A stretch of 36,395 bases of DNA from an uncultured Flavobacteriales bacterium (GCA_905479395.1 CAJQMI010000070.1:1-36395); one strand, 5' to 3'; counted from the stretch's first letter, positions 26,433-33,822 are shown. Numbers and translations are program-made. The notes: generated by a model not told the origin, from the sequence alone.

Positions 26433-26891
26433 TTAAGATGTTTGGCTTTGAATGTTTTGGAGGAGGTCTTCTGGGTGATCCAAAATTTCATTCAATCGTT
26501 TCATTTCTTCCAATAAACGAGTCACCGACTCAGTGCCGAGCAATTCGCGGAGCCTTGAATTTACAGTAATCACGAGGTCTCTGGCCTGCCTTCTCGCAGC
26601 CACACCTTGATTTGTTAAGAATACGCGCATCACGCGACCGTCGATGGGGTCAGGGAGTCGTTTGATGAGTCCAATGGATTCCATGTTTCGGAGCGAGCGA
26701 CTGAGGCTCGTAGGTTCCATGCCCATTTTCGGACCGAGCTGTGTTGATGGTGTTCCTTCGCGATCAGTGTGCAAAAGGATGAATACGTATGAAAACGGAA
26801 TGCCACGACGCTCTGCTTCAGAAGCGTATAGCCTGGACAGCTTTGTCCAGCCCCAGCGCAGGTGGAAATCGATGGTTTCATAAGGCTTCAT
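26433..26891 (-). CDS. MarR-family transcriptional regulator of the fad operon
   Basis: A 152-residue MarR-type winged-helix regulator. Helix-turn-helix elements are TPSTQLGPKMGMEPTSLSRSLRNMESIGLIKRL. The wing is DPIDGRVMRVFLTNQG, with the conserved DxRxxxxxLT pattern (here DGRVMRVFLT), and flanking helices provide the dimer interface. The frame starts at 26909, but ATG 26891 (MKPYETIDFHLRW) is preferred: a TACATTGG element would be inside the longer form and ends 4 bases before it. It is the first gene of the beta-oxidation operon, with two palindromes immediately upstream, so it very likely represses its own operon and may respond to fatty acids or acyl-CoA; the ligand is inference. Confidence 0.93.
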   Translation of the reverse strand: MKPYETIDFHLRWGWTKLSRLYASEAERRGIPFSYVFILLHTDREGTPSTQLGPKMGMEPTSLSRSLRNMESIGLIKRLPDPIDGRVMRVFLTNQGVAARRQARDLVITVNSRLRELLGTESVTRLLEEMKRLNEILDHPEDLLQNIQSQTS

Positions 26892-26895
26892 GTGT

Positions 26896-26903
26896 CCAAT
26901 GTA
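26896..26903 (-). promoter_or_regulatory. Possible -7 promoter element of the MarR-fad operon
   Basis: Minus strand TACATTGG matches TAnnTTTG at all fixed positions but one, and lies 4 bases before ATG 26891. An alternative -7 is TAATTTTT on the minus strand, with TTTG 21 bases upstream. Both assignments place an operator palindrome inside or next to the promoter. Confidence 0.3.
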
Positions 26904-26913
26904 CAACATAAAA

Positions 26914-26929
26914 GCTATGCGTGCATAGC
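26914..26929. promoter_or_regulatory. Operator-like palindrome 1 upstream of the MarR gene
   Basis: GCTATGC-GT-GCATAGC is a perfect 7-base inverted repeat around a 2-base spacer. It shares the TATGC/GCATA half-sites of the second palindrome. MarR dimers bind palindromes of this size close to their own promoters, so this is a candidate operator. Confidence 0.62.
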
Positions 26930-26942
26930 AATTGATTAAAAA

Positions 26943-26956
26943 TTATGCATGCATAA
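26943..26956. promoter_or_regulatory. Operator-like palindrome 2 upstream of the MarR gene
   Basis: TTATGCATGCATAA is a perfect 14-base palindrome with the same TATGC/GCATA half-sites. Its centre lies 28 bases from the centre of the first palindrome, so two dimers could sit side by side over the promoter. The next 41 bases up to lolD hold nothing recognisable. Confidence 0.62.
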
Positions 26957-26997
26957 CAAAAAGCAGCAAATAGACAGCCTTTGGTGTTGTTTTGGCC

Positions 26998-27660
26998 TTA
27001 AACAAGCTTGCCGTCGGCAAGCTTGATTAGATGATCGCCACGCTGCGCTAATTTCTCATTGTGAGTGACGACGATGAATGTTTGTTGAACCCGGTCGCGC
27101 AGTTCCACGAATAAATCAAAGAGTGAGTCAGCGTTTCCGGAATCTAAATTTCCAGTTGGCTCATCGGCAAGAACCACACTGGGACGGTTCATGAGCGCAC
27201 GAGCGGCAGCCACTCGCTGTTGCTCACCGCCGCTTAGGGTGCTTGGAGACTGCTTCAGGTGGTCTTGAAGTCCCAGATCCACGAGCAATTGGGTCGCGTA
27301 TTGCTCGTATTCTTTCCCGTCATTGCCGGCAATCCAGGCGGGCATGAGTACATTCTCGAGCGCCGTGAATTCAGGCAACAATCGGTGGAATTGAAAAATA
27401 AAACCAATGTGTTGATTTCGAAAAGCAGCGAGCTGCTTGCGATTTAGGGCGTGCACCTCTTGACCCCCAATCCGAAGTGTTCCTGCATCGGGAGTGTTGA
27501 GTGTTCCGAGAATTTGCAACAATGTTGTTTTTCCCGCACCTGACGCACCTACAATGGAAGTGATTTCACCTTTTGGAATGTCCAAATCGATTCCTTTGAG
27601 GACTTCAAATGAGCCAAATTTTTTCGCAATGCCGCGGGCTTGAATCATGGTCGAATTCAT
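26998..27660 (-). CDS. lolD: ABC transporter ATPase, LolD type
   Basis: A 220-residue ABC ATPase. Walker A is GASGAGKT, the signature is LSGGEQQR, Walker B with the catalytic Glu is [12 protein letters not shown], and the switch His is in VVTHNE. The [21 protein letters not shown] stretch is characteristic of the LolD/MacB/FtsE group. LolD with LolC/E extracts lipoproteins from the inner membrane towards the outer membrane. The permease genes are not in the window, so another MacB-like exporter role is possible. The start could be the fifth residue (27648). It diverges from sucC with 68 bases between. Confidence 0.88.
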   Translation of the reverse strand: MNSTMIQARGIAKKFGSFEVLKGIDLDIPKGEITSIVGASGAGKTTLLQILGTLNTPDAGTLRIGGQEVHALNRKQLAAFRNQHIGFIFQFHRLLPEFTALENVLMPAWIAGNDGKEYEQYATQLLVDLGLQDHLKQSPSTLSGGEQQRVAAARALMNRPSVVLADEPTGNLDSGNADSLFDLFVELRDRVQQTFIVVTHNEKLAQRGDHLIKLADGKLV

Positions 27661-27697
27661 GTTTGCAAACTACATCAGAAACCGGCCTTCTGTTGAC

Positions 27698-27705
27698 TAC
27701 ATTTG
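27698..27705 (+). promoter_or_regulatory. Candidate -7 promoter element of sucC
   Basis: TACATTTG is an exact TAnnTTTG match, followed by C as in the two elements at the right edge of the window, and lies 23 bases before the sucC ATG. A TTTG occurs upstream (27662-27665), but its 32-base spacing is too long for a standard -33 box. Confidence 0.5.
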
Positions 27706-27728
27706 CAACGAAATTTGAACGCACAGAC

Positions 27729-28940
27729 ATGAACATTCACGAGTACCAGGGAAAATCCATTTTGAAAAGTTTTGGAGTAGCTATTCAAAACGGTCGTGTG
27801 GCTGATACGCCGGAAGCGGCTCATGAAGCAGCCGTTGCACTAGCGGAAGAAACAGGTACGGGCTGGTTTGTGGTAAAAGCACAAATTCATGCTGGGGGAA
27901 GAGGAAAAGGCTCCGTCACTGAGACAGGGTCTCACGGAGTGGTTCTTGCCAAAGGCTTGGACCAAGTGAAAGAGAAGGCGGCGGGAATTCTAGGTGGACA
28001 TTTGGTCACTGCCCAGACGAGTGCCGAGGGAAAACATGTGAGCAAGGTGTTGATTGCTGAGGACGTTTATGGTCCCGGTGATAGTGAGCCATCTGAAATA
28101 TACATGAGTGTGCTTTTGGACCGGGCGAATGGTCAAAACATCATCATGTATTCACCTCAAGGGGGCATGGACATTGAAGCTGTAGCTGAAGAAACTCCTG
28201 AACTTATTTTTAAGGAAGCCATTGATCCAACCATCGGCCTCCAGGGTTTTCAGGCACGTCGAATAGCATTCAATCTAGGGCTTGCGGGGAAGGCTTTTAA
28301 GGAAATGACCAAGTTTGTCAATGCTTTGTACAATGCATACGTGGGAAGTGACGCCACCATGTTTGAGATAAATCCAGTTTTGAAGACTTCCAACGATACT
28401 GTCATCGCTGTTGATGCGAAAGTTTCACTGGATGGAAACGCCTTGTACCGTCACAAAGATTATGCAGCTATGCGTGATGTGACAGAAGAAGATGCGACGG
28501 AAGTGGAAGCGGATGCAGCGGGCTTGAATTACGTTAAGTTGGATGGCAACGTTGGTTGCATGGTCAATGGCGCGGGCCTTGCCATGGCAACGATGGACAT
28601 TATCAAACTTAGTGGTGGAGAGCCTGCCAACTTCTTGGACGTTGGAGGCACTGCGGATGCAGCTCGAGTTGAGAAGGCATTTCGAATCATCTTGAAAGAT
28701 CCTGAAGTCAAGGCGATTTTGGTGAACATTTTCGGTGGCATCGTTCGTTGCGATCGTGTTGCGCAAGGCGTCGTAGACGCTTACAAAAACATGGGCAACA
28801 TTGAAGTTCCGATCATCGTCCGCCTGCAGGGAACGAACGCGACCGAAGCGAAAGCTTTGATCGACGCATCCGGCCTTGAAGTTCGTTCCGTCATCCAATT
28901 GCAAGACGCAGCAGATGCTGTAGCAGACGTTCTTGCCTAA
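27729..28940 (+). CDS. sucC: Succinate-CoA ligase (ADP-forming) beta subunit
   Basis: A 403-residue beta subunit of succinyl-CoA synthetase (TCA cycle, substrate-level phosphorylation). The ATP-grasp N-terminus opens with the family hallmark MNIHEYQGKSILKSFG, and FVVKAQIHAGGRGKG follows. The C-terminal ligase domain has NFLDVGGTADAARV and VNIFGGIVRCDRVAQGVV. Length is normal. The frame extends 40 codons upstream into the lolD start region, but homology begins at ATG 27729. The alpha subunit (sucD) is not adjacent: the downstream gene is an O-methyltransferase on the other strand. Separate sucC and sucD genes are common in Bacteroidota. Confidence 0.96.
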   Translation: MNIHEYQGKSILKSFGVAIQNGRVADTPEAAHEAAVALAEETGTGWFVVKAQIHAGGRGKGSVTETGSHGVVLAKGLDQVKEKAAGILGGHLVTAQTSAEGKHVSKVLIAEDVYGPGDSEPSEIYMSVLLDRANGQNIIMYSPQGGMDIEAVAEETPELIFKEAIDPTIGLQGFQARRIAFNLGLAGKAFKEMTKFVNALYNAYVGSDATMFEINPVLKTSNDTVIAVDAKVSLDGNALYRHKDYAAMRDVTEEDATEVEADAAGLNYVKLDGNVGCMVNGAGLAMATMDIIKLSGGEPANFLDVGGTADAARVEKAFRIILKDPEVKAILVNIFGGIVRCDRVAQGVVDAYKNMGNIEVPIIVRLQGTNATEAKALIDASGLEVRSVIQLQDAADAVADVLA

Positions 28941-28977
28941 AAGTCGGCATTCATTTTAGCGAAAGCCCGACGTCAAT

Positions 28978-29640
28978 CTATTGCCAGTCGGAGAGCTTTT
29001 CAATCATCAAGAGCCCATCTCGCATGGGCAATAGCGTGGTCCGAACAGAACTTTGATCAGCTAATGCGCTCGTCATGGCGCTCAAGGCCAGAGCTGTTTC
29101 ATCAGGAGCATTGTGGTCTGGGAGCACTTTTCCCCACCAAAGAACGTTGTCCACCAGGATCCATCCACCAGGTCTCGTGCGTTGCAGGCACAACCTCACG
29201 TAATCGGCAGTGCGTAATTTATCAGCGTCGATCCAGGTGAGGTCATAGGGGCCATTGAGGGTGTCAAGAGCTTCTGTAGCTTCACAATTGTGGCGTTTAA
29301 TTTGGTCGTAAACACCGGCTTTTTTCCAATATTCGTCTTGGATGTGGTTTAACTCATCGTTTGGTTCGACGGTGTCAATGGTTCCCGAATCTGTCAATCC
29401 AGCTGCGAGACAAATGGTCGAATAGCCCGTGTACGTTCCAAGTTCGAGAACAGCTTGTGGGCGAATCATCTTGCTGATATTTGCGAGGAAATTTCCTTGG
29501 ATTGAGTCACTCAGCATCTGAGGGCTGAGGACCGTTTGCCAAGTTTTGACGCGGAGCGCCCTGAGGACTTCAGACTCCGGAGAGCTGTTGGCTTCTGCAT
29601 ATCGCAGAAGCGGGTCGTCCATTTCGTGTGGTGTTTTCAA
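28978..29640 (-). CDS. Class I SAM-dependent O-methyltransferase
   Basis: A 220-residue O-methyltransferase of the catechol/caffeoyl-CoA type (Methyltransf_3). Motif I VLELGTYTGYSTI binds S-adenosylmethionine, IDTVEPND is the acidic end of strand 2, DLTWIDADKLRTADY carries the metal-binding Asp residues, and RPGGWILVDNVLWWGKV is the conserved post-motif strand. These enzymes methylate a hydroxyl on small catechol-like molecules with a divalent metal. The substrate in Bacteroidota is unknown. The gene starts 8 bases after the stop of the cysteine-rich secreted protein gene, so the two are probably cotranscribed. The start could be the seventh residue (29622). Confidence 0.92.
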   Translation of the reverse strand: MKTPHEMDDPLLRYAEANSSPESEVLRALRVKTWQTVLSPQMLSDSIQGNFLANISKMIRPQAVLELGTYTGYSTICLAAGLTDSGTIDTVEPNDELNHIQDEYWKKAGVYDQIKRHNCEATEALDTLNGPYDLTWIDADKLRTADYVRLCLQRTRPGGWILVDNVLWWGKVLPDHNAPDETALALSAMTSALADQSSVRTTLLPMRDGLLMIEKLSDWQ

Positions 29641-29648
29641 CGCAGAGG

Positions 29649-30332
29649 TTAGTTGCAGCCCAATCCAAACTCGGATAAGAAAATCAGGAGATCTGATGCG
29701 CCAACAACGCCGTCGGAATTCATGTCTGCCTCATCCACGCAATTGGACGTGCAATCAAACGTTCCGAGGAAAATTAAAAGATCAGCAGTTCCAACAGTGT
29801 TATCACTGTTGAGGTCTGCCAAGCAATTGGTCGTTTCTGTTGGGCTGTAAATTCCATTGCAATTGTTGTCAAACCCTTGATTGGTGCCATCAGCTCCAGG
29901 GTAAACGTTGGGGTTGTTGTCATTGCAATCGCAGAGGTTTGTCCAATCGTCAGAGTCATTGTCAACAATTCCTGCACACTCATTGAAACCAGCCTCGCAA
30001 TTGGCCAATGCGCATTCAGCGCAATCTTCCTCGCTGCCAAAAGCGCACGCCAAAAAACAGCTTTGGACGATGCACGTGACTTGTTCTCCAAAACAACCGA
30101 TGCAGCTATTGGTAAGTGCGAGTTGTTCGGTCATGCATGCCACAAGGCATTCTTCGCCGTCGTTCAAGCATGCAAGACCACAATCCAGCGATACGTTTTG
30201 CACGTACTCTGTATTTTGGCAGATGTAATCCAAATCAAAAGAGGTACAGTTTCCTTGAGCTTCTGCCTGAAACAAGGCGAAGAAGCTTAAGCACACCAGA
30301 CCGAGCTTGGCAATGGGGTTGAATTTTTTCAT
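29649..30332 (-). CDS. Cysteine-rich secreted protein with MopE-like motif and dockerin-like calcium loops
   Basis: A 227-residue secreted protein. Residues 1-26 are a signal peptide (LGLVCLSFFALFQAEAQ). Residues 29-119 carry 15 Cys, mostly in C-x3-C or C-x2-C pairs (CGLAC, CLVAC, CIGC, CFLAC, CAEC), suggesting helical hairpins held by disulfides or metal. Residues 132-160 (LCDCNDNNPNVYPGADG and GFDNNCNG) match the MopE-like putative metal-binding motif. Residues 172-223 hold two EF-hand/dockerin-type loops, ADLNSDNTVGTADLLIFLG and DMNSDGVVGASDLLIFLS, with Cys between them. No T9SS domain is seen after them. Function is unknown; extracellular metal binding or cell-surface attachment is likely. 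Confidence 0.85.
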   Translation of the reverse strand: MKKFNPIAKLGLVCLSFFALFQAEAQGNCTSFDLDYICQNTEYVQNVSLDCGLACLNDGEECLVACMTEQLALTNSCIGCFGEQVTCIVQSCFLACAFGSEEDCAECALANCEAGFNECAGIVDNDSDDWTNLCDCNDNNPNVYPGADGTNQGFDNNCNGIYSPTETTNCLADLNSDNTVGTADLLIFLGTFDCTSNCVDEADMNSDGVVGASDLLIFLSEFGLGCN

Positions 30333-30339
30333 CTCTACC

Positions 30340-30347
30340 TAAAAATA
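30340..30347 (-). promoter_or_regulatory. Possible -7 promoter element of the cysteine-rich protein gene
   Basis: Minus strand TATTTTTA differs from TAnnTTTG only at the last base. A TTG lies 21 bases upstream, which is a plausible -33 spacing. The element ends 7 bases before the ATG. Confidence 0.35.
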
Positions 30348-30403
30348 GGGATTTCCTGCCATTTTACCCAACAAAAGAAAATAAATTAACTCCTGTTCGC
30401 CAT

Positions 30404-30411
30404 TACCTTCG
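30404..30411 (+). promoter_or_regulatory. Possible -7 promoter element of yciH
   Basis: TACCTTCG differs from TAnnTTTG at one position and ends 8 bases before the yciH ATG, which would give a leader of only a few bases. Confidence 0.35.
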
Positions 30412-30419
30412 CAGCTGGC

Positions 30420-30785
30420 ATGGCCAAAAATAAGAAAGATAACGCGCGTGTTCGGACAGAAAGCGATGGCATGGTATTCAGCACCCAGCCGGGTTGGACA
30501 TTGATGTCTGAGCAGGACGCTTCCGAGGAACCGGTGGCCAATGACAAGCAATTGCTCTATGTCAGTTTGGATCGGAAACAGCGTGCGGGAAAACCAGTGA
30601 CGCTAGTCGAGGGTTACCAGGGAGATGCAATGGCTTTGTTGGTTCTCGGAAAAGAACTCAAAACCATCTGTGGAGTCGGGGGTGCGGTCAAGGAAGGCTG
30701 TATTTTAATCCAAGGAGATCAACGACAGAAAGTCATTGCCGCTTTGGAAGGGAAGGGATATCGAGTCAAAAGCAAAGGAGGATGA
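30420..30785 (+). CDS. yciH: SUI1/eIF1-like translation factor YciH
   Basis: A 121-residue protein with a disordered N-terminal third and a C-terminal SUI1 domain: RKQRAGKPVTLVEGY, then LLVLGKELKTICGVGGAVKEGCILIQGDQRQ in the conserved order, then KVIAALEGKGYRVKSKGG. Bacterial SUI1 proteins are homologues of eukaryotic eIF1 and bind the small ribosomal subunit near the P site, affecting start-codon fidelity. The stop overlaps the start of the RNA methyltransferase gene (ATGA), so both form a translation-related operon. Confidence 0.94.
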   Translation: MAKNKKDNARVRTESDGMVFSTQPGWTLMSEQDASEEPVANDKQLLYVSLDRKQRAGKPVTLVEGYQGDAMALLVLGKELKTICGVGGAVKEGCILIQGDQRQKVIAALEGKGYRVKSKGG

Positions 30786-32044
30786 ACAACGAAAATTCAG
30801 AGAACACAGACAATAGCGAGGCCAAAGTGAGTAAAATAGAATCGGATTTGCCGCTGTATTTTGCGAAGACATTGGCTGGAATGGAGCACTTGCTCGGTTC
30901 CGAATTGGTCGAGTTGGGAGCGATTGGCATCAAAGATGTTCGCCGCGGTGTCGAATTCAAGGCAGATATGGCGACGTTATTTCGAGTCTGCCTTTCCAGC
31001 CGTTTCGCATTGACCGTGTTGCGGCCGATTTTATCTTTTGAGGCACAGAACCCGGACGAGCTTTACAACGAAGCCAAGAAATGGGAGTGGGGAGCAGTTA
31101 TGACAGCTCATTCATCGTTTGCGATTGATGTTACGGTTCATTCCTCCATTTTTACGCATTCTCAATTTGCTATGCTTCGCCTCAAGGACGCCATTGTAGA
31201 TCATTTTAGAGATCAAGGAGGCATTCGACCAGGCGTAAACCGTGAGGATCCTGATATGCGGATTCACATGCACATTTCAAATTCAGCGGTCACTTTGTCC
31301 TTGGATGCGGCAGGACGACCGCTTAGTAGAAGAGGCTACAGACCTGCTGGAGCAAAAGCTCCGTTGAATGAGGTGCTCGCGGCCGGACTGTTGGCTCATT
31401 CGGGATGGAAACCAGGCACACCGTTGTACGACCCCATGTGCGGTTCAGGCACATTTACAATGGAAGCAGCCCTTTGGACGGATGGTTTGCCAATCCAATG
31501 GCACCGTCGCAAGTTTGCTTTCATGGATTGGCGTGGATATGACGACGAGGAGTGGTGGCATGTGCGTGATGAAATGAAAAAACAGCGCAACAAGGTTCAT
31601 ACGCCCATGTTCACATGGGATAAGGACTTTGGATCCATTTCTCAAACACGGCAGGCATTGGCCAACATGGAGTTGGATGGCATCACTGAGTTGGGGCGCG
31701 CGAATTTTTTCAAAATGCAACCCCGCACTGAAAGCGGTGTGGTTGTGCTGAACCCTCCCTACGGTGAGCGACTGGATTTGGAGGACGCTCCAGAGTTTTA
31801 CAGTGCCATTGGTGATGCGTTTAAGACGAACTGGCCGGGTTTTTCGGCGTGGATCATTTCATCGGATGCGGAAGCGCTAAAAAGTGTGGGATTGAAAACC
31901 AAGCGCAAGATCCAATGCTTCAATGGCCCGTTGGAGTGTCGCTGGGTTGGTTATGACCTCTACAAAGGCAGCGCCACTTCCGCAGAAGACACCATCACAG
32001 GAGAGGATTCGGAATCTCCCGAGATCACAAAATCAGAGGATTGA
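30782..32044 (+). CDS. THUMP-domain RNA methyltransferase (RlmL-like, 23S rRNA guanine-N2)
   Basis: A 420-residue class I methyltransferase. After an acidic N-terminal tail of about 20 residues, the THUMP RNA-binding domain covers roughly residues 30-165. The methyltransferase domain follows: SRRGYRPAGAKAPLNEVLAA, then DPMCGSGTFTMEAAL (SAM-binding motif I), then VVLNPPYGERLD (catalytic NPPY, typical of amino-group methylation). It corresponds to the N-terminal half of E. coli RlmKL, which makes m2G2445 in 23S rRNA; the RlmK half is absent, as is usual outside gammaproteobacteria. The exact target is inferred. A strong terminator follows. Confidence 0.92.
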   Translation: MNNENSENTDNSEAKVSKIESDLPLYFAKTLAGMEHLLGSELVELGAIGIKDVRRGVEFKADMATLFRVCLSSRFALTVLRPILSFEAQNPDELYNEAKKWEWGAVMTAHSSFAIDVTVHSSIFTHSQFAMLRLKDAIVDHFRDQGGIRPGVNREDPDMRIHMHISNSAVTLSLDAAGRPLSRRGYRPAGAKAPLNEVLAAGLLAHSGWKPGTPLYDPMCGSGTFTMEAALWTDGLPIQWHRRKFAFMDWRGYDDEEWWHVRDEMKKQRNKVHTPMFTWDKDFGSISQTRQALANMELDGITELGRANFFKMQPRTESGVVVLNPPYGERLDLEDAPEFYSAIGDAFKTNWPGFSAWIISSDAEALKSVGLKTKRKIQCFNGPLECRWVGYDLYKGSATSAEDTITGEDSESPEITKSED

Positions 32045-32052
32045 CTGCATGA

Positions 32053-32082
32053 AAAAAGCGGCCCCGAATGAGGCCGCTTTTT
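32053..32082. terminator. Bidirectional intrinsic terminator
   Basis: AAAAAGCGGCC and GGCCGCTTTTT form a perfect 11-base stem around an 8-base loop. The A-run before and T-run after make it work for both strands. It lies between the convergent RNA methyltransferase gene (stop at 32044) and the T9SS gene (stop at 32109). Confidence 0.92.
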
Positions 32083-32108
32083 GATTGTGAAGATGGAGAG
32101 TATTTCCC

Positions 32109-33020
32109 TCAGTGCTTGAGAAATCGGGATACCAATCGATTGTTGTCACTCATGAATTCAACGGCATACGTGCCATTTGCCAAGCCGCTTACATCAATTG
32201 TTGGATATGAACCCTGGATGTTTTCGTTCAGCACAGTGCGTCCTGCTGCGTCGATGACGCGAAGTTGTCCCGGTGCATTGCTGTTCAATCGAATTGCGTC
32301 TTGGGCTGGATTTGGGAAAATGCCCAGCTCAGCGGCCATGTTTGATGCACCCACGCCATTGACAGCTCCTTCGACCACGTCTGCTGCATTTCGGATCTCA
32401 ATTTTGTACTCTTCGAAAGTGTAATGGATGCAACCGGTGATCGAGTACACTTGGTCTGCTACCCACCCAGCTTCTGGGAAGTACATGTAGTCATTGGTTT
32501 TGATTTCACCACTGCCATCATCAAAAATGGCCTCATTGTAATCGGCGTCTGGCACCACGCAAGTAGCATTGATGATTTGGACGAGGCATCCTTCATGGGC
32601 TTCGCTGCTCGAAAGCTCTCCAGTCGTCATTACCATTGGGGCGGGCAATGTGTTGTCAGAGCTCACCACGTTGTAGTAAGTTAAGTTCACCAGCTCCGTG
32701 ACATCATAAAACTCAGCCACCTCTGCTTCAATGATGATTTCGTCTCCAATCTCAGGCGCTTGTGTATTGTCGTAGACGTAAACGCCACTCCAAGGGCCCT
32801 CTCCATCTTGGATGAAAAAGCCAATGGTGCCTGATGTGGCAGAAGTCACATTGTTGGCTGTGACGATTCCCGTGGTTGTCACAACTTGCTCGATGAGCGG
32901 TGAGCTAAATAACTCGCCTTGTATCTCCGCAATGGTATGCGTTATGGCCTGGGCTGAGCTTGTATTTTGAATTCCGATGCATCCTAACAATGCGAGTCCA
33001 ATCGTGTAAATGTGTTTCAT
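32109..33020 (-). CDS. Secreted protein with OB-fold-like domain and T9SS sorting domain
   Basis: A 303-residue secreted protein. A signal peptide (YTIGLALLGCIGIQNTSSAQA) ends near residue 24. The middle resembles the nuclease-associated OB-fold domain (YhcR/ExeM type): ITHTIAEIQGELFSSPL, VVTTTGIVTANNV, GFFIQDGEGPWSGVYVYD, GDEIIIEAEVAEFYDVTEL. No catalytic nuclease domain follows. Residues about 230-303 are a type A T9SS domain (LGIFPNPAQDAIRL, LRVIDAAGRTV, IDVSGLANGTYAVEF, NRLVSRFLKH), so the protein is exported by the type IX system and anchored or released at the surface. The frame extends to 33143, but ATG 33020 starts a proper signal peptide. Confidence 0.9.
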   Translation of the reverse strand: MKHIYTIGLALLGCIGIQNTSSAQAITHTIAEIQGELFSSPLIEQVVTTTGIVTANNVTSATSGTIGFFIQDGEGPWSGVYVYDNTQAPEIGDEIIIEAEVAEFYDVTELVNLTYYNVVSSDNTLPAPMVMTTGELSSSEAHEGCLVQIINATCVVPDADYNEAIFDDGSGEIKTNDYMYFPEAGWVADQVYSITGCIHYTFEEYKIEIRNAADVVEGAVNGVGASNMAAELGIFPNPAQDAIRLNSNAPGQLRVIDAAGRTVLNENIQGSYPTIDVSGLANGTYAVEFMSDNNRLVSRFLKH

Positions 33021-33039
33021 GTGTAGGTTTTTGTGAATG

Positions 33040-33047
33040 TACCTTTG
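33040..33047 (+). promoter_or_regulatory. Candidate -7 promoter element of the SDR operon
   Basis: TACCTTTG is an exact TAnnTTTG match ending 10 bases before ATG 33058. The divergent T9SS gene starts at 33020, so both promoters must fit within or overlap the 37-base gap. No proper -33 box is visible. Confidence 0.48.
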
Positions 33048-33057
33048 GCAAATAGAC

Positions 33058-33822
33058 ATGAAAAAGGATAAACCACAAAACGGGAGGGGTGTGATGTTGA
33101 TAACAGGAGCTACTTCAGGCTTTGGTTCAGCAACCGCTCGCATGGCAGCGTCTCAAGGATTTCAGCTTTTATTGACAGGAAGGAGAAGCGATCGGCTTGA
33201 GGCATTGAGAGAGGAGCTAGGCCATGCTGTTCTCAAGACCTTGAGTTTTGATGTCTGCGATTTGAAAGCTACGCAGCAAGCGTTGTCCAATTTGAGTTCC
33301 GATGAGGTGCCGGATGTCCTCGTCAACAATGCAGGTTTGGCCGTGGGGAAGGAGCCAATTGACAAAGGGATTTACGAAGACTGGAACCGCATGATCGATA
33401 CCAATGTAAAAGGTCTCCTCCATGTGACACGTGAGTTAACGCCAAAGATGAAGTCTGGCGCGCGTATCATCAACATTGGAAGCATTGCAGGTCGCCAAGC
33501 TTACCCCGGTGGCGCGGTTTATAACGCTTCGAAATTTGCGGTGCATGGATTGACGCAAGCCATGCGCATGGATTTATTGCCGCGCGGAATTCAGGTGGCA
33601 CAAGTTGCTCCTGGCGCGGCAGAAACAGAATTCAGTTCGGTCCGATTTAAAGGAGACGAATCCCTTGCCAAAGATGTTTACAAAGGATTTGAGCCACTTC
33701 AAGCGGTGGATGTTGCAGACGCGGTATTGTACATCGCCACACGTCCTGCGCACGTGAGCATTCAAGATCTGCTCATTATGCCTGCTGCGCAAGCAAGCGC
33801 TTACCATTATCAAAAAACATGA
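33058..33822 (+). CDS. Short-chain dehydrogenase/reductase (YdfG-like)
   Basis: A 254-residue classical SDR. The cofactor loop is TGATSGFG (residues 16-23), GRRSDRLE suggests NADP preference, NNAG (VLVNNAGLAVGKEP) and INIGSIAGR (catalytic Ser) follow, and the active pair is Tyr155 and Lys159 in AVYNASK. QVAPGAAETEFSSVRF and DVADAVLYIATRPAHV match the YdfG group, which oxidises 3-hydroxy acids and serine. The substrate here is inferred only at family level. The frame starts at 33037, but that ATG overlaps the promoter element; ATG 33058 is preferred. The end overlaps the amidohydrolase start (ATGA). Confidence 0.92.
   Translation: MKKDKPQNGRGVMLITGATSGFGSATARMAASQGFQLLLTGRRSDRLEALREELGHAVLKTLSFDVCDLKATQQALSNLSSDEVPDVLVNNAGLAVGKEPIDKGIYEDWNRMIDTNVKGLLHVTRELTPKMKSGARIINIGSIAGRQAYPGGAVYNASKFAVHGLTQAMRMDLLPRGIQVAQVAPGAAETEFSSVRFKGDESLAKDVYKGFEPLQAVDVADAVLYIATRPAHVSIQDLLIMPAAQASAYHYQKT

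Noticed and set aside
27661-27670. Perfect palindrome GTTTGCAAAC directly upstream of lolD, considered as an operator
   Set aside because: Ten bases alone is weak evidence, there is no local regulator, and it may simply be part of a variant promoter (TAGTTTG on the minus strand). The ACTACAT repeat nearby is too short to interpret.
28943-28971. GTCGG...CCGAC inverted repeat after sucC, considered as a terminator
   Set aside because: The stem is only 5 bases, the loop is 19 bases, and no T-run follows on either strand.
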